Assembly (NCBI GenBank): GCA_003952965.2
Contig: CM025855.1
Location: 3,629,257 to 3,693,256, forward strand
From: Morella rubra
Lineage: Eukaryota; Streptophyta; Magnoliopsida; Fagales; Myricaceae
DNA length: 64,000 nt
Reading direction: 5' to 3'
Made by a program: the position numbers and the translations under genes. Numbering within the stretch: position 1 is the stretch's first letter; each line of letters opens with the position of its first letter. This document shows positions 1-12,351 of this stretch, one piece after another. Under the pieces are notes generated by a model. The model was not told where the DNA came from. It saw only the letters and a list, made by a program, of their open reading frames with translations, and searched no databases.

Positions 1-1242
1 GATATGAGGGGGCTACTGGAGATCTCATTTGGATCTGGCAGGTAGGTATTCACTCTGCTGTTGGAGTTCTGTATGGTGAATGCTCTGGGATCTGTTGCTT
101 GCTTGATAGAGACAAAATCAAGGTAGTTACATTTTCCATAGAGCAGCCAAAATATTACTTTTTCTGTTTTTGGATAGGTGAATACAACAATTTATGTACC
201 TAAGGACAGAAGAAAATTGTTTTATATGACAAATGCTCTTTAGTATGAATAAATGGTGGGTGTTCTTTGCTTAAATTTCCTGGTGATGTATGGGGCAGAG
301 TGAGAGTTGGAAATCTTTGTAGTTTGGTTTGCCAATAAATGGTTTCCCTAAATAACAGGAAGCAAAGTTAGATGAAAATGAATGTGGATTTTGGTGTTTG
401 GAGTCGTGTGCCATATGGTGTAGAACTATTTGGTTTTATTTTGGACAGCCTTGTTATCTATACTTTCTGTATGACTTGTTTGTGGGCTGTGTTCTATGTG
501 TGAAAAAGCGAATATGCACTAACGGGGAAAAGGAAAAAGAAAATGGAGGTAATGGCCAACTTTTTGCTCGGAGTGGGAACATTTGATTGGTTTGTCTGAA
601 GTTTTTGTTGGAATTGTTAGTGCTGCAGTTCCATCACAGATTAACGTGTATAATGTCTATTTTGCTTCGACAGATATTTGCTCTTTGAGATATGCGAGAA
701 TGTCAAGAAGAGTGTATCTTTCATTTGATAAAGTGAACAGAAGAAAGTTTATGTTGCTTTTCTTCAAGCAATTACGTGAATGTTTGGTGTAGTCGTAGTA
801 TTTGAGGGTAAATTACTGTAGCCAGCTTGGGAAGTTTCTGTTACTTTTGCCACAAGAAAGTAACCTTTGTCTCAAGTTTTTGCTTTCTGATGCTGTGCTT
901 TCGTACAACAAATTAGTTATTTATGTAGATTGAAACATAACGAGAACCAATGAATTTGTGTCTGAGTAGCCATGCATTTTATTGGATCTGTTGATCTTCG
1001 TGTGGTCTGAGTTGTTTGTAACTCTGTTTTTCGTGTGGTCTGAGTTGTTTGAAACTCTGTTGTCTGAGACATGATGCAAACTACCTTCCTTGTCTATTTA
1101 ATTTTATTTCACTTTGGATTGGGGTTTTACATTATGCGCTTTTTGGCCTAGGGAAAAAAAAACTTATTGAATGTTGACCATTTGAATTTTTAGTACTTGG
1201 TAGAATGTCTTATTTCCCTGTTCTTCCCAAAAATGCATACAG
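1..1242 (+). other. intron of the GLTSCR1-like gene
   Basis: This stretch precedes the GLTSCR1 acceptor and is T-rich with stops in all frames over most of its length. I see no exon encoding the conserved residues expected just before LLPYHV. It contains a short direct repeat (cgtgtggtctgagttgttt at about 999 and 1032). A GT-like donor at 42 was considered as an upstream exon end but does not fit the required phase. Confidence 0.55.
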
Positions 1243-1876
1243 ATTGCTTCCTTACCATGTTGTGGCAGACTATGAAGCAGAAGAGGATGATAGGATCCTT
1301 GATTCTGACACAACAGGCCAGATGCCGTCTCGTTCCCAACAGTGGGATCATAACATTGCTGCCAAAGTTGCAGAGTTCACGGCCACATTTGAGAAGCAGG
1401 CCCTTGCCTTCAACATAATATCCCGCAAACGAGCTGTGGGGGAATTTCGATCTGAGGAGAGATTGATGATTGAGCAGGCTCTTCTCCAAGAGGAGAAGCG
1501 AGCCTTGCTGGAAATTAGAGCAGAGATCGAGTCCAGAGAGAAGGCTGGTCGTGAAGCTCATGAGGCTAAACTGCGAATGGCCATGGTTCAGGCAGAGCAA
1601 GCTCGGGCAGAGTCACAGGCTCATGCCGAAATGATGGCTCGAGGCCCAATAAGAGCGAGTGCACTTGGGTCCCAAGTCAACGATGCTGCGATTATGGGAG
1701 AGCATGAGCAAGGAGGTAATGCAAATGAGATGATAAATGGATGGGGAAACAATACCCAGAGAGATGAGAAGGAGCCATCTGAAGACTTCTTGAATGATGA
1801 AGAGACTGAAAATGGAGAAGCAGGCATGCAGGATGGGTGGAGAGAGGCTGGGGAATTTGATTTGAACTCGAGATGA
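1243..1876 (+). CDS. GLTSCR1-domain SWI/SNF subunit (BRIP-like), last exon only
   Basis: This is the 3'-terminal coding exon; 210 residues are visible. The exon opens after a pyrimidine-rich acceptor ending in CAG at 1240-1242. The first base completes a split Arg codon, giving the family's R-LLPYHV start. A second conserved block, LMIEQALLQEEKRAL, lies about 65 residues on. Both match the GLTSCR1 domain of BRD4-interacting remodelling subunits and of the plant BRM-interacting proteins BRIP1/2. The tail after the domain is charged, rich in Glu, Ala and Arg and helix-prone, then acidic near the stop. The protein should act in the nucleus as a scaffold in BRAHMA-type SWI/SNF complexes; this is known for the family and inferred here. 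The ATG at 1205 lies in the intron and is not the start. The upstream exons must lie left of the window. Domain assignment is by recall of family motifs. Confidence 0.75.
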
Positions 1877-2462
1877 TTCCTCGGATCACGGCAGCATGTA
1901 TTCGAACTTGAATGTTGAACTGTCTCAGTGATATGGAAGAGTCATTCGGCGTGAGCTTCGTTTTCGAGTGATCTGAATCTTCCCTGGAATGTTACACCTT
2001 GGAATCGACTAGTGGAAAAAGGTGAGACGGGGAACGAAAGAGGGGGGGTTTGAGTCGGACGAATCGTTGCGGTGGTTAACGATTTTAGCTTAGTAGGTTC
2101 GATGATAAGCATATTTATGGCTTGGTCTTTCATGCCTTGTCTTGTGCAACAGATTTTTTACTAATGAAACAATTCAATTCCTTTGTGGTCTAGTTAGACA
2201 TTGCCTGTTATCTACATAGAAAGCAAACAAAAAAAATATGGCCCATTCGCATCAAGATAATGACCCTCCTGCTATGCTTGCCTTTCAACTTACCAAACCA
2301 ACACGGTAGTCTTCAACACTTGCACGCATACACCAGCAATACAGCACTAAAAAAATTTACCTAAGCTAGATATGGTGAAGAAAAAAGAGAGCAGAAATCG
2401 AAGCTTTTTTAGGGCCTACAATGCCGAAGGAGAAAAGGCCAGAATACACAAAAACTAACTGC
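1877..2462. other. 3' ends of two convergent genes
   Basis: The plus-strand GLTSCR1-like gene stops at 1876 and the minus-strand coiled-coil gene stops at 2463. These 586 bases should therefore hold both 3' untranslated regions. I see no coding potential and no clear single poly(A) signal. Confidence 0.6.
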
Positions 2463-4407
2463 CTATAAAATATTAGGAAGCTGAGAATCCAGTCTCTGCT
2501 GCAACTCTTTAATCTTCGTGGATAGCTCTGCCTTCTGCTCCTTATAGCTCTGCAGCAAATATTCCTTTCCATCAATCACCTCCTTCAACTCTCCTACTTC
2601 CCTCTTGAGCATCTCAATTCTCTCCCCGGTTCCTCTTCCTTTCTCTGGCAGCTCGAAATTGTTCTCCCCATCAAGATAGCCATTAGCATGGCCATTTCTT
2701 GCTTCCGATGGCCAAACGGAAGGCTTGTCATTGGGGCCCACATGTCCTACACAGTGATCTGCAATTGCCTTCCTCAGCCTCTGGATCTCTCTTTCAGAAT
2801 CAAAGAGGTCACGGTTTGAGGCATCAAGCTGTGCCTGCAAGTGTGTGGAATGTGCAATCTGAGCATTCAGTGAATTCTGCAACTCCATAATCTGATCTTG
2901 CATCTCTAGGATCATATCATCTCTTCTCTTCAACTGCTGCCTCAATTTGTGTATTACTTCCCGCTTGCTGAAAATATCAGAGCCAGATTCAGAGACACAA
3001 GGAGAGTCTGAGCAGTTTGAATGGTGGAAAGGCTTTGGTGGCAATTCTAGACGATCAGGAGAAGATGACCAAATAACACCATTCTCCTTGTTAAATTCCG
3101 AAGTGGGAATTGTGACCAAAGGAAGAGCCCCATCAGATTCAGTCAACATCTGACCGTTGGGTTGACAGTTTATCTCCATCACGCCTTCAGTTGTTGTTTC
3201 AAAGCAATTATTACCTAAAGCAGAGTAAAGGAGATTCTAAGCTTACAATCTCAGAAGCACCATAGAAAGTGTTCTTTAAGATAGATTTGTCAGCAAAGAG
3301 AAATTAGGCAATCTGTAGTAATTACTCCCCAATGGCATCAAAAGGGCCAAACAACATTTGCTAATACTGGACCGAACAATGAGCAATGAAGTAGACTGAC
3401 TCGTACCAAAATGACACAAGAGAGGCACAGTGCGGGACACAGTCAATTTTAAAAAGAAATTAATGATCACTCTCTTTCTTCATGTGCTTTCTAGCACTTG
3501 CTTTCTCAGGGATTTTGGCCTGCTTGTCTTTCCCTTATGCAAATAATTAAAGAACGGAAAAGAAAATTGCAGTCAATGGATGTACAACACAGGATACTAA
3601 CTAAGTTCCATCCAGAAAAAAGAGAGTTTGGACCACTATTTAATTATCAACATGCCTTGTGCAAAGATAAAAAAAATGCTTGCAATTTTGTCTCCGACAA
3701 AAAAGATAAGCTATCTTCATCGCAGGCATTTGCAACAAGCCAAGAGGGAAAAGATTGCAGTGAGCTATAATTTACCATTCATATCTAATTCTTTTCCCCT
3801 CCAATAAAAATGGTTCTACCTCCTCACAATCTTCCCCCACATCCAAAATGGACGAGGATTAACACCTTTTAAGCTATAAACCTCTATTCTATATGTGGAT
3901 ACCAGCAAAAAATATAATAAAATCAATATCCTCTCACAAAGAAAAGACAGACAAGCAACAGGTCAAAAGATAATCAATCACCAACATGTCAAACTTATCT
4001 TTAAGCCTTCAGAAATTTAAAATATGCATGAGGCTCACACCTGAAATGAAATTGAAGCAGCCATCATTTTCTCGAGTAAAGGAATACATGTTTGAATGCA
4101 AAGGGGAACCAGCAGCCTTCCTTCTGTCGGAGGATTTTCCATTTCCTGGAAAGCAAACATCTTTCACGGTTAGAAGCAGGTACACCTAGAAGCAATTTGC
4201 AAAAGCTGTACATATTGCAATACCTTTCAAACTACTACTAGCATTCTCTTGCTGCTTGGTGTCAAGCACCTGCTTCAGCTTGTAACCAAGGCGAATTGAT
4301 AATGTACTTAACAAGACACCACCAGCAATGAGAATCCAATTTGGCCCTTCACCCTGAAAATTTTTTGACTTCTGAGCTCTGGGTACCCCATTTGTTCTTG
4401 GTTTCAT
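2463..4407 (-). CDS. plant coiled-coil protein with one N-terminal membrane segment, function unknown
   Basis: Three coding exons: 4407-4224, 4145-4041 and 3184-2463. They splice with phases 1 and 1 into 336 residues. The start is the ATG at 4405-4407, followed by a basic stretch. Residues 24-43 (WILIAGGVLLSTLSIRLGYK) form one hydrophobic segment, likely a membrane anchor. Residues 98-165 are polar and Ser/Pro-rich. A coiled coil runs from about 170 to 240 (KREVIHKLRQQLKRRDD onward) and a second from about 285 to 333, ending LDSQLPNIL. I recognise the sequence as a conserved plant family of unknown function. An anchored tether or cytoskeleton-linked role is only a guess. Third-exon reading upstream of its first ATG gives G-V-M-E-I, consistent with the splice. 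Confidence 0.8.
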
Positions 4408-5850
4408 TTTAAGGTTGGAGGGAAAAATTCTGAATTTTCAAAATGTGACCTACATCAACAATGCACCCAAATTAAATTTCCGCCTTTACTTCAGACAAAT
4501 TAGCTGAAACTGCACAGGAAAGGGACAAATTTAACAGATTTTGACACTTTTCAGTTGAGGAGAAAAATAAAAGCTGCCACTGACTAGAAAGGCAAACAAA
4601 ATGGATCCAGCCAAAAAAGTGTTAAACAAAACTATGAGCAAGAAAACTCAAATTATTATGAAGTTTATTATAGAAATAACCGATCATTCCATGATAAATG
4701 CCGCTGTTCAGGATCCTCCACCAACCAAGACCACACAAGAGAAACAAAAGCTTATTCCGATTGTTAATATTATTTTTGTAAAGAAGGATAGAATACATGA
4801 TTCGTTATATTATTTCATTGGTACACAAATACCTCTTAATTTGCTAATGGCACTCCCAAACCTGAAATTAAGCATCTAGTTGAATAAAATTCACCTGAAA
4901 AATGACTTATCACCATATCGCACTGTATATTCTCAATAGATTTTACTTCAGTCCAACCTCACCACCTGTTCCATAACACTTACTTTGATAAAGCCTATCT
5001 CTGCTTCCTACATAAACCTAGCTCTGTTCCATTCTTAAACTTCCTCAGGAAACTGCCCAGAATTTAGGGAAGTTGTCCGTTTATCATATCTTCTGATAGA
5101 CCAATGCAAATCAGAACTCACACAGCTGTTTAATCTGTCATAGTTTATCTCACCTCTTCAACTCAGCATTGTTTCGTCCAAATCTATTACCTCTCTTGCC
5201 TTTCGCCCTTCACTCCGTGAATAATTGTACCAGCAATTTCTTTGCGCTTCTGAACGCAAGATATTCTTATAGAGATTCATAAATACATAAATACCTATTA
5301 AGGAATACATGCGTTTTATTTGTTGGAGAAGAAAGCCCCATTGTGCACTGTGCAGTATTATTTTTCGGGAATTTCACAAATAATTACATTTGTGCTAATC
5401 CTTACAGTCCCTGAGGAGAAAAAAGGGGGAGAATAAAGACAAGACAAAATCGCAGCTCAGAGTTGTACCAGCTGCAGTCCAGTGTACGCCATCACAGCCT
5501 CAACACCAAAACATTCAAGGAAAACAACGAACCATTTTGAGAACCTAAAACCGCATAATGCTTCAAAGTTAAAAATAGAATCCAAAACCAGAGACCGCAT
5601 CAACCATTCATCCACAACACAACGCCGAGATTAGAACAAACTTTACAAAGAATAAAAAATCGAGAGGTTTCCGGACTCAACGAAAGAAAGAACGAACCTC
5701 ATTCAATGAGAGATTAGGGTTTCCGATTATCTCTCTCCGTCTTGTTATCTCTTGGGAAACTCCGTCTTTCTCACCACTCTCCCTCTCTCTAGTCCTTAGC
5801 TCTCTCTCTCTCTCTCTCTCCCTCTCCTATATTACAAAGTAAAAACCTGA
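4408..5850 (-). other. 5' leader of the coiled-coil gene with a leader intron
   Basis: No coding region is supported here. On the minus strand a plausible non-coding first exon lies near 5850-5700. It is GA-rich from the CT repeat at about 5790-5826, carries an AACCCTAA telo-box-like motif, and is followed by a donor reading GAATGAG|GTTCGT. A matching acceptor, AAAATTCAG, lies about 25 bases before the ATG. The intron of about 1.3 kb is AT-rich. Inferred from splice-site pattern only. Confidence 0.5.
5790..5826. repeat. CT/GA microsatellite in a 5' leader
   Basis: A run of CT dinucleotides, nearly pure from about 5799 to 5820. It lies in the presumed first exon or promoter edge of the minus-strand coiled-coil gene. 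Such repeats are common in plant 5' leaders. Confidence 0.85.
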
Positions 5851-5870
5851 CTGGGGAGGAGGTGGAGGGT

Positions 5871-8800
5871 TTTGAAATGGCGGCTTTTGTTTGCCACGAT
5901 TTTCCGTTACGATAATAAATACACCAAAATTAGAAAATATGAGTGGAAGAGCCCAGAAAATTTAGAAGAGTACGTTAAATAACGTGGGCGGTAACGCTGG
6001 AGTTCGTTCAGTGGGATATAAAATGTTGCCACGTCATAATGACACGTGGATGTCCATTCCATGCGCCGATAGAAGATACTATTCGGGACCTCTCCTCCCT
6101 ATGACCAGGAGAGAGTGAGAAAAAAATAAAAAATAAATAAGAATGTTTCTTCATCGTGAGTCATGATCTCCCTTTTCTGCTTGCTTCCGTTACACTGTTT
6201 CTTATTACTTTATTATCACTTTTATACTTTATTATTTATTTATTCACTGCTTTGTTTTGTTTTTATTTTATTTTATTTTTACAAAATTATATTAGAAGCT
6301 CCTAGGGGCGAAAATAAATTCCCTCGTACTTTGTTTTTTTCCTTTCTTAGAAAATTCCAAAAGAAATTAACCAAAAAAAAATTGCCTCCATGAATGGAGC
6401 AGTTGGAATTTTTTTAATATTTTGGTATTTTGGAGGGGAGGAGATTTGATGCTTTTCATAAAAGGGGAAGGTGGGGGTTGATGAGTATTACTCAGCTGTA
6501 CACTTTGGACGTGTTAAGCACGATTCCAAGTGGTTGGTTTTTCTTTCAATTAGTACTGAAAATAATTTATAATTATCCAAATCGACCCACGACTCATTTG
6601 GCCTCAATTTTTCCATAAAACTATTTATACGTATCGTGTAATCATTCCTTGTTGCAGTTGATTTTTTCCACCTTTTTCTTCGGCACTTTGTTTTTTGTTT
6701 TAATCAAACAGAACAAACTAACATTTAAAACTAAGCAACGGAGTCTATACAATTAAGGAGGGTCAAAACCCTCATCTTCGGCACTTTGTTTGCTTCAACA
6801 GGACTGACTGACAGATGTGGTAAAGAATTCTGTATTCCGCTCCTCCTTCCCCTCAAAACCCCCCATTTTTCACTTGCTTTTCTCTACTTGAAGATGCCGT
6901 GTTATCTCCGGTTCCACTTTTGGCTACAAAGATTTTACTTCATATCCTTCCTTCTAGTCTCTTTTTCCCTTTTGTGGGGATTCTACCGCGCTAAAGGTAA
7001 TAAAGAAATATGTTTGGTGGTTTTCTTTTTCCTCTACTTTGAATGTGTTCCAGCAAACTCAATTAGACTACCACCTAGAGGGTCCATTGATCCTTGAATG
7101 TATAATATTTTGACAAAAAGCTCCCTGTAGTCAATATTTATATAAATTGGTGATTTCAATTTTGTCATTTATCTTAATACTCGATGCTGAGCTTTGAATT
7201 AGTAATATATAGCTCGTTGACTGAAAATTAAGGGAGATAACAGAATTAAGGCGAAAGTACTATTTTGTTACTATACACTGACCATAGGAATTAATTTGTA
7301 CAAAATATTTACTACAGTAATCTTTTTGTCAAAATGTTATACCACACGGACTGTTTGTATAATTAAATATTAAATTTATTAAGAAAAAAATTATTATTTA
7401 GACTGGTAACCCAATAAAAATTCTGAGCTGCTTAGGCCCGGCCCCGACTCCGACCAAGTTGGTCGACACTCCTAATTTAAGTTGTAGAAGATGAGTGGCA
7501 TAACATTTGTGGCCTTACTGTCATATCTGTGTTCGAGACACTTAAAGCGTTCATTGCCGGCCTCACCGTTCGTAGAAGATGAGTGGCATACACGTTACGG
7601 TGTGAGGTTCAGAGTAAGGAAACTCAATATTGTTCAAAGGATGAAGATTCATTACAGTTTCCCCTGTGAATTGTGATCAAGATTCTCTTGCCTTCGACTG
7701 TCCACCGTCCGCATCACTCATGTGTTTGGAACTGGGATGCATGGTGCATAAGCTTCAAGCAGCTGTTTCTTTTCTTATTTATTATTTGTGTATTCATCAA
7801 ATGAGTACTGTGGAAGCTACAATTCCATTGAAGTTTTAGGCTCTTATTGGAAACCCGTGGAAGCTACAGAAATATCCTGGGAAAGCTTTAAGACAGTGCT
7901 TTGCATCAATATTAAATACTCTGTTGTCTCACGCTTCTCGAGTTTTTATCACTTTCCTTCCGGAAAATCTTCCTCTTCAAACTCCTGATGATTTGCGCTT
8001 TAATTGGGCAATAAACAACGTCTGGGAAACTGATCCTGTTGCATCAAATACCCGAATTAGAAAGGGGGCCAAAAAGAAGAAAAGAAAATGGTTTTTTTTT
8101 TTTTTTTAAGCCATGTCACATTCCTCATTAAACACAAAAATGAAGAACATATAGTCAAGGGGATCCGACCCCATATTCACTCAAGGATAATTATCAAAAA
8201 ACTCAAGATACTGGGAAACACTATCCTCATAAAAATGAGGAAGCGGCCCAAAGAGAAACATCGAACATCGTTCGCTAGAAAATTCGTACTACAAGGAGTA
8301 AAAAAAAACTCCCAAGAATCAAAAGACATAGCAAGGGATCTACAGTCAGAAGAAATAAAGTCAATCTTCCACGGACAGCAATGAGAATCCTGTAAGAAGG
8401 CATTGACCACCACCTGCCATTATAGACTCGATCAATGTTTGCTCATTGCAGCCAAAGAAAAATTCTTAATCAACTAGCAAGTGGGAAAAAACTCCTTAAT
8501 CAAGAAAACAAGTTGAACTTCTTAAGCATTACCCAGACTAGAGAAGGAAATTACTCCATAGACTGCAACCAATACAGTCTGCGCAGAAAACTTTGTAGCC
8601 AGAAGAAAAAAGATGTACCTCATGAAAACCTAGAGAGAAATGATGACCATTATAAGAAATGGCAGTAAGTAAATTACCCACCACACCAACCAAAAAATAA
8701 TTAATAAAAGAGAAAAAGAGAAATCAATTAGAAGAAATGGCCAGACAGAAACACCCTTTTGAAACTAACGAAACAATGGTTCAGCATCAGTAGCCAAGGT

Positions 8801-9026
8801 CCTAAATTTGAGACTTAACTTCGCACTCTACCTCAATTTCAATCAAATATTGCACGTATTGGGTCTCTCAATTAAATGAGAGTCCGGCCCACTTGCGAGG
8901 AGGAGTGTTAGAGAATATAATTCAAATAATAAAATTTTCCTCTTCCTATTAGCTTAAACTTTTGAGATGAGTGGTAGATTCACACCTTATTCATGCTCGT
9001 GAATATTGCTTCCGCTTGTAACTTAT
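5871..9026. other. AT-rich intergenic spacer
   Basis: I see no supported gene. The open frames here are short and low in complexity. A G-box-like CACGTGG at about 6043 may belong to the promoter of the coiled-coil gene. At about 7484 and 7572 a 19-base direct repeat (gtagaagatgagtggcata) occurs. At 8880-8930 the phrase around gaggaggagtgttagagaa resembles the decayed ends left by Copia-type retrotransposons in plants; that is recall, not proof. A separate small transposon lies at 7100-7342. Confidence 0.6.
7100..7342. mobile_element. small inverted-repeat transposon (MITE candidate)
   Basis: The left end reads GTATAAtATTTTGACAAAAAG and the reverse complement of the right end reads GTATAAcATTTTGACAAAAAG with one mismatch. 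Similarity continues inward for about 45 bases (CTGTAGT.AATATTT). The element is 243 bp with AT-rich, non-coding contents, as expected for a non-autonomous MITE. I see no clear target-site duplication, so the superfamily is not assigned. Confidence 0.6.
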
Positions 9027-10136
9027 TTAGATCTTCCGACAGGTAATGATAGCAAACTTAATTAGACTCTTCTTATATCCTTCAATCATCAACGGCATTG
9101 CGAACGCTCCCTTTATGGTTTTTAACCCTGATAAACTCGTAGCCAGGTGCAAAGTAAGAAATTGGATCTGGTGAAAGTTAATGCCATTTTTGTATCTAAC
9201 AAAATCCTCTATGGTTAGATGATTTGTTGAGCATTACCACTTCGCAACAGGGATGTGAGGCCCCTCCATGTCAACGCCGACTGTATCACTGCTGGCCAAA
9301 AGGGGGCGACATGCTGAGACCAATCTGCTGCCTTAATGTCCTGCAATGGCAGCTAAGGAATTTATTGTTGCCACATGTCTAAATTCTTTGTTTTTAAAGG
9401 ACATAAAAACTCGCTAATTTAAACAATCAGTCAGTTCAGTAGTTTTCTTTCTCTCCTTCTCCTTGGAAATTCAGCAATAATGCGAGGAGTCAAATCAATT
9501 TTTGGGCTAGAAGAGTCGAGTTTCGAGCTTCTTTTACCTGGAGAGAAAGGGACTCCAGTAACTTGACATAATCAGCAGTTGAACACCATGCAGGAAGATA
9601 GAAAGACTTGGATATCTTGTTCAGAAGTTCTTTCTCCCAGGGCTGCAGAGTTTCCTCAGAAGGACCAAGATCCCTATGGCACCATGTTACCAATATTATC
9701 GTTCCTCCAGGGGCTACAACTCGAGCCAACTCATTAACAAACTGCCAGTAACAAGGGAGGGGGAGAGACAGAGGGGAAAATCGAGATCAATATTCGAACA
9801 CAATAAAGTTCAAGCATAAACTGTTTCCATTTACAGATCAAATACAGGCATTGAAAAGAATCAACACATCGGGATGGAACGGAGAAAGAACCTTTGCTTT
9901 GTCAGGCATGTGTTCACCACTCTCCATGGACCACACCAGGTCAAACTGCCCATCAGGAAATGGTTGTTCCAGAGCATCTGCAACTTGAAAGGAAACCTGC
10001 TAATTGTTCATGTTGTTAGTGACAAGTCTGTTTGTCCGACTCGAAAAAAAAACAAAAAGACTTGTACCAAAAGTCTTTCACTAAAATGCAAATGTTGTTG
10101 TACGTCAAATGGAACTTTTTAATCAGAAATAGCCTC

Positions 10137-10170
<34 letters not shown>

Positions 10171-10799
10171 CATTATGCATGATAAGCTGAACTTGTGAGA
10201 ATTCAAAAAAGTTTCAGATTTACCTTGTCTGCTAGTCCTTGAGAAGCAGCAAGCGCATTAGCTCTTTGAGCCTGGACAGGACTAAGAGTGATACCTTGGC
10301 ATGTGGCCCCATATTTTCTTGCTATGTACCTGGAGCTGCCTCCTATCCCACAACCAACATCAAGGACATTTTTAGGCCTTTTTTCTGGGTCTTCTGCAAA
10401 CAAATTCAGACCAAAAAAATAAGCTGTTGAGAGTTCATATTTATTAACATCAATCGGCACAAGCACATACGTTGGAACAAGGACAGGTATTAACAGATAA
10501 ACTCCAGAAATGTAGTGAACATTGAAGTGAGAGGGAGATATGATCCGACCCGAAAGGCCGGCGAATCGGAGTGCCTCATCGATCATGCGGATCTGGGCCG
10601 CCCGATGGTCCGAAACTGAAACCGTGGAACCCGGTTCGTAGAACCCGTGGTGCATATGGTCGCCCCAGATGCGCTCCCATACGCCAGACGACCCGTCGTA
10701 GAACTCTGCTATTCCGTCCTTTAGCACCCCGTCCTTCATCTTCTCTGCTTCCGTAACCGTTCCACTTGTCATCGTCGCCACCGGCGCAAATTTCGACAT
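9027..10799 (-). CDS. VTE4: gamma-tocopherol methyltransferase, left tandem copy, transit peptide apparently lost
   Basis: Six exons: 10799-10550, 10393-10224, 9996-9892, 9741-9538, 9340-9238 and 9127-9027. They splice in frame to 310 residues. The enzyme methylates gamma- to alpha-tocopherol using S-adenosylmethionine, normally in the plastid. Visible marks are GIAEFYD, the IWGDHMHHGFY block, SAM-binding motif I (LDVGCGIGGSSRY), SMESGEHMPDKAK, VTWCHRDL and LPAWCSTADYV. Exon sizes and phases match the right copy except at the two ends. Upstream of the ATG at 10799 the frame still resembles the right copy's transit peptide (QLP..HLHAC, LLPRVPPCSR). However, a TGA stands where the right copy has a Cys codon, and the homologous start codon reads CTG. 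Translation probably starts at 10799, giving only about 28 residues before the catalytic core. The C-terminus is RKI rather than RKPE. It may be a cytosolic or weakly targeted enzyme, or an early pseudogene. Confidence 0.88.
10141..10168. repeat. GA microsatellite in VTE4 left-copy intron 2
   Basis: About fourteen GA dinucleotides lie between exons 2 and 3 of the left VTE4 copy. The right copy has no equivalent tract at this place. Confidence 0.9.
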
Positions 10800-10879
10800 C
10801 CTTGAACAGGGCGGAACCCGAGGGAGAAGATGAGACCTCTGGCCGCACGCGTGGAGGTGCTTGGTTGGGAGTTGTCACG

Positions 10880-12351
10880 GGGTGGGCGAGAAATGTGGTT
10901 GTCAGGGAGAACTGTCAAGAGTCCCTTCCTCTCAGTCACTCTGTGGCTCCACGCTCAGCGTGTCTAAAAAAAGGAGAGGAACGACAGGCTACATTATTAC
11001 ATGATAAGGTTAAATAATCGAAATACAGTGCAACCCATCCACCCACGCGCCACGGCGCCACCTATCAACAACATAACGTGAGAGTGAGACCATTTGCAAG
11101 ATACCAGGAAGGGGTGTCCACGCCACACACCGACGACTCCATTAAAGCCTGTCGAATCTGCTTCCAATTATGTGTCCTGTTGCAGAATTTTCCGTTGACG
11201 CATACGTAAGATCACAACCATCTCGGACTCTAAGGAAACTATGAGAAGCCTCCTGCGAATTCTCCTCTCTCTAAGCTAAATTTGTTGTTTTGATGGATAA
11301 CATCACCTTCTGTACTAAATTCAGTTCAGTTTAAAATGGTTTCTTTCAGTGATTTCACAGCTTTATTCGCCTGCCGTCCAGTTGGGGGAAACCAACGGGG
11401 ATTATGCTATCGTTAACTTCACTGGCGAAGGAAGGTTTCAGGCTTTATTCTGTCTAATGTCATCATATTCTTCATTGCAAATTTGTAATGAGCAATTTAT
11501 TAATTCAAGTGAAATAGAAAATCCACATCATTTCTTCACTGCCGTCCAGTTTGAGTTTATTTCCTGCGTGCGAGAAAGCCTTCCCTTCAAATACCCGATT
11601 ACGTTCCGCATCATTTGAAAGAAATCTGAAAACGTAGGAAGATTGCGGAAGATCCCAAAGCATATGAAAAAGCTCGAAGATTTTGTACCATCCATTCGGG
11701 TGTGGTCCTGTTACATAAAAGATCTGGGGTAAAAGGGGAAGATGAGAAAGAAAAGCATATCGTCTTCTTCTATTTTAGTCCCCATCCATATTTCTCCTTG
11801 CAGCCAGAGAAAAACCTAATAAAGTCACAATGTTATCGTAACCCAGTTTTGGATGACCAAACTAGAATATTTTAGTTATTGGGGGCTTGTATAAAAAATA
11901 AAAATAAAGCCCAGAAATAAAACTTTTTCTTGGTTTTTGGGGTTTGGGGGGCCATGGCCCCCACTTATACCCTTGCTTTCTCCCTTGCCAGAGAGCTCAC
12001 TGCAAATTCGTTTTTAGCTTTGGAAGAAAAAAGTCAAGTTATTGATTGCTCCGACAATAAATTACTTGAGCCTGAAATTACTTCACAGACATGCAATCAA
12101 TGTAGCTTGCACGTAAAAATGGCCCCTTGCAGAGAAAAGGACATGCACTGATGCACATCACGAAATCCAAAATGAAGGGGAATGTCATACTACAGTAAAA
12201 TATGCACCATTCGAACCACTCCAAAGAATGCAAGAAGGAAACAAAGAAACAATCAGGAGAAAATCCAATAAAGAAAACATCCACTGAAACTTGTACAACA
12301 AAAAAAAAAATCTCGCAGCAAAAGTGGAATACCTTTTTCGTGCTCTTACTT
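10880..12351. other. spacer between the two VTE4 copies
   Basis: About 1.5 kb separates the presumed start region of the left copy from the 3' exons of the right copy. It should hold the left copy's promoter and the right copy's 3' flank. I see no extra gene. The region 10920-11160 is less AT-rich than the rest. Confidence 0.6.

Noticed and set aside
1..41. Possible upstream exon ending GGCAG|GTAGGT
   Set aside because: None of its frames encodes the residues expected before the GLTSCR1 block, and the frame needed for the split Arg codon does not fit.
1205..1242. ATG at 1205 as start of the GLTSCR1-like protein
   Set aside because: The conserved sequence begins at R-LLPYHV, exactly after the CAG acceptor at 1242. 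The 12 residues before it do not match the family and are read-through from the intron.
10576..10878. Long minus-strand frame starting with GTG before VTE4 left copy
   Set aside because: It is shifted by one base from the VTE4 frame. The true frame aligns with the right copy, including the transit-peptide remnant.
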